From an uncultured Bacillota bacterium (GTDB taxonomy: Bacteria; Bacillota_I; Bacilli_A; Erysipelotrichales; Erysipelotrichaceae), in contig CASFYR010000007.1 of the NCBI GenBank assembly GCA_949298975.1, positions 1 to 34,275 of the forward strand: a stretch of 34,275 nt of DNA, given 5' to 3'. Positions 23,309 through 30,975 of this stretch are shown in pieces. Position numbers and translations under genes: made by a program. The notes beneath the pieces were generated by a model. It was not told the origin of the DNA and did no database searches. It saw only the letters and a list, made by a program, of their open reading frames with translations. Position 1 is the first letter of the stretch. The number at the start of each line of letters is the position of its first letter.

Positions 23309-24675
23309 TGCTTTTCCTCCTTAAGACGATCGATGATCTTATTCTTTACTTTCAGTGCTTCGCCTATCGAATCGGTACCATACAGGATATATACTGTTGA
23401 ATCACTATTTAATAGCAGTTTATCTGCCGCCTCATCGATTGCGCCGGTTTTGATTTTAGACACATCAAATCCCGCTAATGCCAGCCGCAAAGTATAGTCT
23501 TTGCCCCGAGGCCCGGTCGCGATTATCCTTTCCACCTGTTTATCAAGAAGGATCTCAAAATCAGCGTCATACAGCCAGCAAATGTTCTCCGACCAATGTT
23601 TGGAATCACTGATGCTGCTCATCATCATGATGATTTCTTTTTTGCGATCAGAGGTGGCAATATACTCGAAAACCCGTGAACAGGCATAGGCGTTGCGGTC
23701 TTTAGCCAGCAGCATTACTACTTCGACCCCCTTAACCGTTTCAAAATTGAAACGGGAACGGACAATATCTATCTTATTAAGTAATTCTTCCATCCTGGTC
23801 ATACTGTAACCCAGTTCGCTTAAGATCGTTAAAAGGATCAGTTCATTATAGATATTAAAAACCGAAGGATTGAGCAAACGGTATTGATGATTGCCGTCAG
23901 GACCTTTAAAGACCGCGGTCATCTTATCAGTATCAACACTGCCTAAAGCATAGTCGTATGATGGAGCTTTGAATTCACAATGCGGACAGTAAGCCTTGCC
24001 GATATTGCTGTAACGCACATATTCATAAGCCAGCTCATGATGACAGTGCGGGCAAACTCTGATGTCATTGATCAGGTTATGGCTTTCTTTCAGGTCAGAA
24101 GCCATTTTTTCAATACCGAAATAGACCCGGTCGTTCGATGGCAAAATGAGCGCCGAAAGCAGATCATCGGCATTGAGGATCAATTTCGTATCTTTACTGA
24201 CATACTTTTCCAAAAGGGAGCGGATATATTCAGGATGAGCGTTGCGCATGATCGAATCACGGGAAAGATTGGTTATGATCATATAATCAAAATGAAGGTA
24301 GGGAAAAATCCGCGGTGCCGAACGCTCATCGACTTCAAAGACGCCGATCTTATACTTTTCCTTATTGAAAATATTTACGCCATAAATCAAACTGGTCGCA
24401 ATGCCGGTATTGATATTTGAACCAAGGGAATTATTCAATACAACGAGACCGTCGGCCTTCAGGGCATCATTGATCAAATTTGATACGGTGGTCTTGCCAT
24501 TGGTGCCGGTTACTGCGATCATTTTCTGCGGTTGGTTGACATAGGCCAAGAAATCCGGACAGATCCGTAAAGCGACGATACCGGGAAAATTAGTTCCGTT
24601 ATGGTGAGTGATCTTTAAGGCAATGATGGCCAGTTTAGCCATGACCAAGGCAAAAATAAATCTAATCTTTTTCAT
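23305..24675 (-). CDS. murT: MurT-like Mur ligase (lipid II amidation family)
   Basis: A 456-residue Mur-ligase relative. It has Walker-type GTNGKTT (57-63), a Cys4 zinc ribbon typical of MurT (Cys208, 211, 230, 233) and a C-terminal DUF1727 domain. MurT uses ATP to activate the alpha-carboxyl of D-Glu in lipid II for amidation. At the DUF1727 motif usually read D-x-S-W, this protein has N-I-C-W (Asn364). In the S. aureus MurT/GatD structure an Asp of MurT completes the GatD catalytic triad, and Asn364 seems to be that position. The ATG at 24675 is used because GGAG lies 7 bp before it; an in-frame ATG 4 codons earlier lacks a Shine-Dalgarno. The N-terminal hydrophobic stretch may be membrane-associated. 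Confidence 0.9.
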   Translation of the reverse strand: MKKIRFIFALVMAKLAIIALKITHHNGTNFPGIVALRICPDFLAYVNQPQKMIAVTGTNGKTTVSNLINDALKADGLVVLNNSLGSNINTGIATSLIYGVNIFNKEKYKIGVFEVDERSAPRIFPYLHFDYMIITNLSRDSIMRNAHPEYIRSLLEKYVSKDTKLILNADDLLSALILPSNDRVYFGIEKMASDLKESHNLINDIRVCPHCHHELAYEYVRYSNIGKAYCPHCEFKAPSYDYALGSVDTDKMTAVFKGPDGNHQYRLLNPSVFNIYNELILLTILSELGYSMTRMEELLNKIDIVRSRFNFETVKGVEVVMLLAKDRNAYACSRVFEYIATSDRKKEIIMMMSSISDSKHWSENICWLYDADFEILLDKQVERIIATGPRGKDYTLRLALAGFDVSKIKTGAIDEAADKLLLNSDSTVYILYGTDSIGEALKVKNKIIDRLKEEKQ

Positions 24676-24703
24676 AATGCGCTCCATCTTTATGCATTAG
24701 TTA

Positions 24704-24732
24704 ATTATATATTCATTGGCCGCGGTTTTCAA
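24704..24732 (-). promoter_or_regulatory. Promoter of murT-gatD
   Basis: TTGAAA (24727-24732, minus strand) and perfect TATAAT (24704-24709) with a 17-bp spacer: close to consensus. It lies immediately after the nrdI terminator. Confidence 0.8.
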
Positions 24733-24737
24733 GAAAA

Positions 24738-24760
24738 TAAAAAGACGGATAACCGTCTTT
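24738..24760 (-). terminator. Terminator of nrdI
   Basis: Eight-bp stem AAAGACGG / CCGTCTTT with a 4-nt loop and TTTTATTTT tail on the minus strand, about 65 bp after the nrdI stop. Confidence 0.8.
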
Positions 24761-24826
24761 CAGCTCCTGAAAATTAATTAAAATATTTAGGGAGGGTACT
24801 TTAAATGGAATGTTCAGGAGGATCTA

Positions 24827-25174
24827 TCAAACAACTATCGCCATGATAGCTTTGATATCGTCAGCAGTGCCGCTGTTTTCGACTTTATAAAGGCACGGAA
24901 CCCCATACATAGCGGCGATTTTATCACCAGCGGCACAATAGTTTTCTTCGCCATAACTGTGATCGCCTGAAGCGATGACTCCTTTCATCAAGGCGGCATT
25001 ATCGCTAAGAAAACTTTCAACCTCGAAAGGAATATCGCCGGCACCATCGGTATAGGTAATCAGAATATAGTCTTCTTTAATACCGTTGGCATCAGCAACA
25101 TTTATGTTATCGACTCCCAGCTGCGCAACCAGATTTTCAACATTGCCGGTCCGGGAAGCATATACAATCTTCAT
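24827..25174 (-). CDS. nrdI: Flavodoxin-like NrdI protein
   Basis: NrdI is a small FMN protein that supplies the oxidant for assembling the manganese-tyrosyl radical of class Ib ribonucleotide reductase NrdF. The 115-residue protein begins MKIVYASRTGNVENLV (FMN phosphate loop) and carries ITYTDGAGDIP, the 80s-loop region GVIASGDHSYGEENYCAAGD, and VPCLYKVENSGTADDI at the end, all NrdI hallmarks. Start ATG at 25174 is fixed by the strong AAGGAGGT and by family length. nrdE/nrdF are not adjacent and must lie elsewhere. A 16-bp palindrome lies at the predicted mRNA 5' end. Function as NrdI is well supported, although SR in place of SS in the loop is slightly unusual. Confidence 0.88.
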   Translation of the reverse strand: MKIVYASRTGNVENLVAQLGVDNINVADANGIKEDYILITYTDGAGDIPFEVESFLSDNAALMKGVIASGDHSYGEENYCAAGDKIAAMYGVPCLYKVENSGTADDIKAIMAIVV

Positions 25175-25186
25175 TTTTACCTCCTT

Positions 25187-25202
25187 GTTAGTTATTACTA
25201 AC
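25187..25202. promoter_or_regulatory. 16-bp inverted repeat at the nrdI transcript start
   Basis: GTTAGT-TATT-ACTAAC, perfect arms, lies between the predicted nrdI start point and its Shine-Dalgarno. It could be a repressor operator or a 5'-end RNA hairpin. Confidence 0.5.
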
Positions 25203-25210
25203 TTATCTAT

Positions 25211-25239
25211 ATGATACCTGATAATGATCTTTCTTGCAA
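25211..25239 (-). promoter_or_regulatory. nrdI promoter
   Basis: TTGCAA (25234-25239) and TATCAT (25211-25216, minus strand) with a 17-bp spacer. The -35 hexamer is self-complementary and is also the -35 of the divergent amylase promoter. Confidence 0.6.
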
Positions 25240-25261
25240 GCATTATTATCTCTGTTATAAT
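25234..25261 (+). promoter_or_regulatory. Alpha-amylase promoter
   Basis: TTGCAA (25234-25239), 16-bp spacer, TATAAT (25256-25261) with TGT just before it (extended -10). The predicted start of transcription falls at or next to the ATG at 25268, so the mRNA would have no leader. Confidence 0.7.
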
Positions 25262-25267
25262 GACATT

Positions 25268-26719
25268 ATGAATAAAGTAATGATCCAGTATTTTGAATGG
25301 TATCTGCCAGACGATGCTTCCTTGTGGTGTAAAGTCAAGACCGAGGCTCAAAAACTGGCTGAAAGCGGTTTTGATCTTATCTGGCTTCCGCCGGCCTATA
25401 AGGGCCAGGGTGGGAAATGTGATGTCGGATACGGCGTTTACGACCTATATGATCTGGGCGAGTTTGATCAAAAAGGAACGGTCGTCACTAAATACGGCAG
25501 CAAAGATGAATACCTGGCGGCAATCGCTGCCCTGCATGATGCCGGTATCGCCGTTTTGGCTGATATGGTTTTTAATCATCGTATGGGAGCAGACCGAACC
25601 GAAACAGTCAGCGCTACCACCAGTAAAGCCGATGACCGCAATCAGGATCTAAAGAAAATGAATATTGATGCCTGGACATACTTTGATTTTAAAGGACGAA
25701 ACGGCAAATACTCAGATTTTATTTATGATAAAAGCTGTTTCAGCGGGGTAGATTACGATAACCGGCGGCAAAAGACTGCTATTTACCGTTTGGCACAAGA
25801 CTGGGATCAGAATGTTGATAAAGAAAACGGCAACTATGATTATCTGATGGGCGCCGATCTCAATTTCAGCAATCCGGCCGTAGTGCAGGAATTATATCGC
25901 TATGGCCGCTGGTATCTTGACATGACCAAAGTTGACGGCTTTCGGCTGGATGCTTTAAAACACATTACTTCCGACTTCTTTAAGGACTGGCTGGATGCAA
26001 TGTGCGATCACGCCAACCGTCAACTGTTTACCGTTGGTGAATACTGGAGCAGTGATCTTAATATTCTTATTGATTACCTGGATCATATCGATAACCGTTT
26101 TGCTCTTTTTGACGTCCCTTTGCACTATAAATTCTATCGAGCCTGCAATGACAACAGTAATTATGACATGGCCGATCTCCATACAACGCTGTCCGCCTTA
26201 AGACCTGCCAACGCCGTAACTTTCGTCGAGAATCATGATACACAAAAAGGCCAGTCTTTGCAGACGGTCGTAACTGACTGGTTTAAACCTTTGGCCTATG
26301 CCTATATCCTTCTGCGGGATGAAGGCTTGCCTTGTGTTTTTTATGGCGATTATTACGGTATCGCCAAATACCAGACCCATTCATTTAAAGAAGAGATCGA
26401 TTTAATGATCAAAATAAGAAAAAATGAAATGAATGGTCAACGCCACGACTATTTCGACCATTTTGATGTCGCTTCCTGGACATTTGAAGGTCAAACCGGG
26501 CATGACGGACTGGCAGTTTTGATCAATGACGGACCAATGAATAATAAACGGATGTTCGTCGGTGCAAATAAAGCCGGCAAGGAATTTGTCAATCTCGTCA
26601 ATGAAAAAGATTTGGTCATTATCGATACGGAAGGTTATGGTGTCTTTAATGTCGGCGGCGGATTATACAGCATATATATTAATAAGGATAAGATAACCGG
26701 GTATCAGCCGCAGATTTAG
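25268..26719 (+). CDS. Cytoplasmic alpha-amylase, GH13 (subfamily 5-like)
   Basis: Hydrolyses internal alpha-1,4 bonds of glycogen or maltodextrins. The 483-residue protein starts MNKVMIQYFEWYLPDD, the usual start of intracellular E. coli AmyA-type enzymes, and has no signal peptide. GH13 regions: DMVFNH (99-104), GFRLDAL with nucleophile Asp228, FTVGEYW with acid/base Glu258, and ENHD with Asp324. DVGYGVYDLYDLGEFDQKG also fits. The ATG at 25268 is chosen by homology; no Shine-Dalgarno is present and the -10 is 6 bp upstream. I see no terminator before the next promoter. Confidence 0.93.
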   Translation: MNKVMIQYFEWYLPDDASLWCKVKTEAQKLAESGFDLIWLPPAYKGQGGKCDVGYGVYDLYDLGEFDQKGTVVTKYGSKDEYLAAIAALHDAGIAVLADMVFNHRMGADRTETVSATTSKADDRNQDLKKMNIDAWTYFDFKGRNGKYSDFIYDKSCFSGVDYDNRRQKTAIYRLAQDWDQNVDKENGNYDYLMGADLNFSNPAVVQELYRYGRWYLDMTKVDGFRLDALKHITSDFFKDWLDAMCDHANRQLFTVGEYWSSDLNILIDYLDHIDNRFALFDVPLHYKFYRACNDNSNYDMADLHTTLSALRPANAVTFVENHDTQKGQSLQTVVTDWFKPLAYAYILLRDEGLPCVFYGDYYGIAKYQTHSFKEEIDLMIKIRKNEMNGQRHDYFDHFDVASWTFEGQTGHDGLAVLINDGPMNNKRMFVGANKAGKEFVNLVNEKDLVIIDTEGYGVFNVGGGLYSIYINKDKITGYQPQI

Positions 26720-26734
26720 TTTTCAGTTTAATAT

Positions 26735-26763
26735 TTGACATTCTTAAAGTAATTGATTAATAT
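26735..26763 (+). promoter_or_regulatory. Promoter of the activase-dehydratase-feoAB operon
   Basis: Perfect TTGACA (26735-26740), 17-bp spacer, TAATAT (26758-26763). The following start codon is GTG with AAGAGGT upstream. Confidence 0.7.
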
Positions 26764-26804
26764 GATAAGCGTTAAAATAGACAGAAAATCAAGAGGTAAG
26801 ATAA

Positions 26805-29723
26805 GTGCGTTTAGGTATAGATATAGGTTCAACAACGATTAAATGTGTTCTGTTTGACGAAGAGGAAAATATCATTTACCAGTCATACGAGCGGCATAGC
26901 TCTAAAGTTAAAGAAAAACTTCAGGAACTTTTAGAGACCATTTCGAAAAAGTTCACTGTCAATAAGATAAAATTAGCCATTTCCGGCAGTGCCGGAATGG
27001 GTACAAGCGAGCGACTGGCTATCCCCTTTATTCAGGAAGTATACGCCACAAGGCAAGCAGCCAATCATTTTTTGGATCATCCGGACTGCATTATTGAATT
27101 AGGCGGCGAGGATGCCAAGATCTTATTTTTAAGCAACGGCCTTGAGGTCAGAATGAACGGTACCTGCGCTGGCGGGACCGGCTCCTTCATCGATCAGATG
27201 GCTCAGCTTTTAAACCTTGAAGTAGCCGATCTGAACGAAGCGGCTAAAAACTATCAGAAGATTTACAACATCGCCTCGCGCTGCGGGGTTTTTGCCAAAT
27301 CAGACATTCAGCCATTGATCAATCAGGGAGCATTAAAAGAAGATCTGGCTGCCAGTATCTATTATGCTGTAGCCAATCAGACGATCGGCGGATTAGCTCA
27401 GGGTCGGAAAATCGCAGGGAAAGTCGTATATCTGGGCGGTCCGCTGACCTTTGCCAGCGAACTGCGCAAAGCTTTTGACAATACGTTAAAACTGGAAGGT
27501 ATCTGTCCTGAAAACAGTTTATATTATGTTGCGATGGGTACTGCTCTTTTAGCCGAAGAGGAGATCGACATCACTGCCCTTATCCAAAAAATCAAAAATT
27601 TAAAGAATGATCAGAACTATCATAGCCTAAAACCGCTGTTTGCCGATCAGCAGGCATACGATAACTTCTGCGCTCGTCATGCCAAAGACAGTGTGGTCAT
27701 CCATGACGATCAGACCATTAAAGGCGATGTCTATCTGGGCATTGACGCCGGCAGTACCACTTTAAAACTGGTGATCATTAACCAAGATAAGGAAATTTTA
27801 TACTCGAGTTATCGTTCTAATGAAGGAAGTACTCTGGAACTGGTCAAGGATGAACTGATCAATCTGTATCGCCGCAACCCGGAGATGCGGATTATATCTT
27901 CATGCAGTACCGGATATGGCGAAGAGCTGATCAAGAATGCTTTTGGCCTTGAACATGGCATTGTCGAAACTCAGGCTCATCTGACGGCGGCTTTGAAATT
28001 TATGCCGCAGGTTGATTTCATTATCGATATCGGCGGACAGGATATTAAGTGTTTCAGGATCCGCAACGGTCATCTTGACAACCTTTTCCTCAACGAAGCC
28101 TGCTCCAGCGGCTGCGGCTCTTTTTTACAAACTTTTGCCAGCGCCTTAGGATATTCGATCGAAGATTTCGCCAAACTGGGCTTTTTTGCAAAGCATCCGG
28201 TCGATCTGGGCTCCCGTTGTACGGTATTTATGAATTCTTCCGTCAAACAGGCACAAAAAGACGGGGCCACCATTGCCGATATTTCAGCCGGTTTATCGAT
28301 AAGCGTCATTAAAAACGCCCTTTACAAAGTTATCCGGACCACAAACTTGGAAGAACTGGGTACGCATATCATCGCCCAAGGCGGCACTTTCCTCAACGAT
28401 GCCGTTTTAAGGGCTTTTGAAAATGAACTGGGCATTGATGTCATCAGACCGAATATCGCCGGGCTGATGGGAGCTTATGGCGCGGCTTTATATGCTTTGG
28501 ATCATGTCCTGAAAGTACCGACGATCATTGATCTTGCCAGTCTGCTTAATTTCCAAAACACGACCAGATCGATCAATTGCGGTCTTTGCAATAACCATTG
28601 CCAACTGACAGTCAATGATTTTAAAGGCGGAAGGCGTTATATCAGCGGCAACCGCTGTGAAAGACCAATCGTCAAACGCAATGACACCAAAACCTTGAAT
28701 ATCTACGATTATAAACGGGAACTTTTAGCCCGATATCAAAAAAATACCACTGATGATAAGATCAAGATCGGATTGCCGATGGCTTTGAATATGTATGAAT
28801 TACTGCCGTTTTGGCATACCTTCTTCAGCGAACTCGGCTTTTCGGTCGTTACATCCGGTCATTCCAGCCTTGATCAATTCCACCGCTCGCAAGGGACGAT
28901 CCCTTCTGATACGGTCTGCTTCCCGGCCAAACTGGTTCATGCCGCGATCGACCAGCTCATCGATATGGATATCCCTTATATCTTCTATCCATGCATGACC
29001 TATAATATCAAAGCCAAAGATACGGCCAATTCCTATAATTGCCCAATAGTGGCGTATTACCCGGAAGTAATCGAGGCCAACATGGGTCGGCTTAAAAAGC
29101 ATGACATTCATTTCATCTATGATCATATCAGTATTGCCAATCCTAAAACCCTGCCGGATAAGCTCAGCACAATACTCAAAAAACATTTTCCTTCCCTGTC
29201 CTTAAGACAGGTAAAACAAGCTGTCAAAAATGCTTATACGGCCTATTACGACCATTTAGACCGTATTAAAACCAAGGGGCAGGAAATCATTAGTGCCGCC
29301 CGGGAGAATAATGCGCCGATCATCGTTTTGTGCGGTCGGCCATATCATATCGATCCGATAATCAATCACGGCATTGACCGGCTTTTGACCAGTCTTGGCG
29401 CATACATCGTTTCCGAGGATGCTGTCGATTGCGAATATGATACTTCCAAATTAAAAGTATTGAATCAATGGACTTATCATTCCCGGCTGTACGCTGCCGC
29501 TCATTACATCAAAGATAAGCCGGATATGAATTTGATTCAGCTGGTTTCTTTTGGCTGTGGTGTTGATGCGATCACTACTGATGAAGTAAGAGAGATCTTA
29601 GAGGGACATGGTAAGATCTATACTCAGCTTAAAATCGATGAAATAACCAATCTCGGAGCTGTCAAAATCCGGTTGCGTTCCCTGTTTAGTGCTTTGGAAA
29701 AGGAGGATGATCATGAGCGATAA
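26805..29723 (+). CDS. 2-hydroxyacyl-CoA dehydratase activase, two BadF/HgdC domains plus DUF2229
   Basis: A 972-residue protein, GTG start. Two ASKHA ATPase domains in tandem (about 1-260 and 308-570) each open with a phosphate loop (RLGIDIGSTTIKCVLFD; YLGIDAGSTTLKLVI) and have the Fe-S cysteine region: Cys121 in GTCAGGTGSF, Cys433 and Cys437 in EACSSGCGSF. A CxxCx3C cluster follows (Cys592, 595, 599) and then a DUF2229 domain. HgdC-type activases use ATP to push one electron at low potential into a dehydratase or reductase. The partner is the next gene. In many Firmicutes both are one polypeptide of about 1,400 residues; here they are split. The physiological substrate is unknown. Confidence 0.9.
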   Translation: MRLGIDIGSTTIKCVLFDEEENIIYQSYERHSSKVKEKLQELLETISKKFTVNKIKLAISGSAGMGTSERLAIPFIQEVYATRQAANHFLDHPDCIIELGGEDAKILFLSNGLEVRMNGTCAGGTGSFIDQMAQLLNLEVADLNEAAKNYQKIYNIASRCGVFAKSDIQPLINQGALKEDLAASIYYAVANQTIGGLAQGRKIAGKVVYLGGPLTFASELRKAFDNTLKLEGICPENSLYYVAMGTALLAEEEIDITALIQKIKNLKNDQNYHSLKPLFADQQAYDNFCARHAKDSVVIHDDQTIKGDVYLGIDAGSTTLKLVIINQDKEILYSSYRSNEGSTLELVKDELINLYRRNPEMRIISSCSTGYGEELIKNAFGLEHGIVETQAHLTAALKFMPQVDFIIDIGGQDIKCFRIRNGHLDNLFLNEACSSGCGSFLQTFASALGYSIEDFAKLGFFAKHPVDLGSRCTVFMNSSVKQAQKDGATIADISAGLSISVIKNALYKVIRTTNLEELGTHIIAQGGTFLNDAVLRAFENELGIDVIRPNIAGLMGAYGAALYALDHVLKVPTIIDLASLLNFQNTTRSINCGLCNNHCQLTVNDFKGGRRYISGNRCERPIVKRNDTKTLNIYDYKRELLARYQKNTTDDKIKIGLPMALNMYELLPFWHTFFSELGFSVVTSGHSSLDQFHRSQGTIPSDTVCFPAKLVHAAIDQLIDMDIPYIFYPCMTYNIKAKDTANSYNCPIVAYYPEVIEANMGRLKKHDIHFIYDHISIANPKTLPDKLSTILKKHFPSLSLRQVKQAVKNAYTAYYDHLDRIKTKGQEIISAARENNAPIIVLCGRPYHIDPIINHGIDRLLTSLGAYIVSEDAVDCEYDTSKLKVLNQWTYHSRLYAAAHYIKDKPDMNLIQLVSFGCGVDAITTDEVREILEGHGKIYTQLKIDEITNLGAVKIRLRSLFSALEKEDDHER

Positions 29724-30975
29724 TGTAGTTTTTGATAAAGAAATGGCTAAGGATTATACTATCCTCATCCCGATGATGTGTCCGATTCATTTCACTCTTT
29801 TAAAAAATGTTCTGGTCAATTCCCGTTACAAAGTCGAATTATTGGACAATACCGGACCAGGGGTAATCGAAGCCGGATTAAAATATGTGCATAACGATAC
29901 CTGTTATCCGGCTCTTTTGGTCATCGGTCAAATGATCGACGCCTTAAAAAGCGGCAAATACGATGTTCATAAGACCGCATTAATCATCACTCAGACCGGC
30001 GGCGGCTGTCGGGCCAGCAATTATATCTATCTTTTGCGCAAAGCACTAAAAAAAGCCGATCTGGCCTTTGTACCGGTCATTTCCCTGAATTTCTCCGGTT
30101 TAGACAGCCAGCCGGGTTTTAAGATCAACCTGAATATGTTCCGCAAGATGCTGGCGGCATTGCTGTATGGCGATCTTTTGATGGATTTAGAGAATCAGAC
30201 CAAAGTTTATACCAAAGTCGCCAATGCTGCTGAAGAGCTGACTGCCAGATGGATCGAACAGCTGTCTTGGCTGTTTAAAGACAATAAGGCTTACCGTGGC
30301 AAGGAATTGCCGAAATATATGCGGATGATCGTTAAGGATTATGCTGCATTGCCTTTAGAAAGAAAACCAAAAGTCAAGGTCGGAATCGTTGGCGAGATTT
30401 ATATCAAGTATTCCAGTCTTGGCAACAACAATCTTGAAGCCTTTCTGAAATCGCAGGATTGTGAAGTCCGTATCCCGGGGGTGGTCGGTTTTATTCTCTA
30501 CAGCATATATAATGTTTTGGAAGACGGCAAACTCTATGGTGACAATAACGCTAAGGTCGCGTTATTTAAAACGGCATATAAATACATTCTGAATAAAGAA
30601 AAGATGATGAATGAAGTGATCCGCAAAAATTCGGATTTTATGGTTTTTGATGGTTTTGAAGCTCTGATTGCCAAAGCGGAAAAAGTTATCGGGCTTGGGA
30701 CAAAGATGGGCGAAGGCTGGCTTTTGACCGGTGAGATCATGGAACTGGTCGAAAGCGGCTATAAAAATGTCATCTGCACTCAGCCTTTTGGCTGCTTGCC
30801 GAACCACATTGTCGGCAAAGGCATGGTCCGCAAGATCCGCACCATAGAAAAGGACAGCAATATCGTCGCTATCGACTATGATCCCGGAGCGACCAGCGTC
30901 AATCAGGAAAACCGGATCAAACTGATGTTGGCGATTGCCAAAGAAGCGCTGGAAAAAGACGGTGAAGAAAAATGA
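29713..30975 (+). CDS. HgdB-like 2-hydroxyacyl-CoA dehydratase-family protein
   Basis: A 420-residue protein corresponding to the C-terminal part of the single-chain activase-dehydratase proteins. Cysteines that may hold an Fe-S cluster occur in PMMCPIHF, NDTCYPALL, GGGCRAS and PFGCLPNH; KVGIVGEIYIKYSSLGNNNLE is typical of the family. ATG at 29713 is used because AGGAGG lies 6 bp before it; it overlaps the activase gene by 11 bp, so they are translationally coupled. Low-potential electron delivered by the activase should reduce its cluster. Whether it dehydrates an acyl-CoA or does another reduction is not known for this group. Confidence 0.85.
   Translation: MSDNVVFDKEMAKDYTILIPMMCPIHFTLLKNVLVNSRYKVELLDNTGPGVIEAGLKYVHNDTCYPALLVIGQMIDALKSGKYDVHKTALIITQTGGGCRASNYIYLLRKALKKADLAFVPVISLNFSGLDSQPGFKINLNMFRKMLAALLYGDLLMDLENQTKVYTKVANAAEELTARWIEQLSWLFKDNKAYRGKELPKYMRMIVKDYAALPLERKPKVKVGIVGEIYIKYSSLGNNNLEAFLKSQDCEVRIPGVVGFILYSIYNVLEDGKLYGDNNAKVALFKTAYKYILNKEKMMNEVIRKNSDFMVFDGFEALIAKAEKVIGLGTKMGEGWLLTGEIMELVESGYKNVICTQPFGCLPNHIVGKGMVRKIRTIEKDSNIVAIDYDPGATSVNQENRIKLMLAIAKEALEKDGEEK

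Noticed and set aside
24805-24846. Thirteen-codon gene with a good Shine-Dalgarno
   Set aside because: No convincing promoter, overlaps antisense of nrdI, no known peptide; kept only as a weak finding.
25175-25351. Upstream extension of nrdI
   Set aside because: It would cross the amylase start and both promoters; NrdI similarity and AAGGAGGT fix the start at 25174.
28800-29186. Open frame of 128 codons on the minus strand inside the activase gene
   Set aside because: It lies wholly opposite a strongly supported gene, has no Shine-Dalgarno or promoter and no recognisable domain. Other antisense frames were dropped for the same reason.
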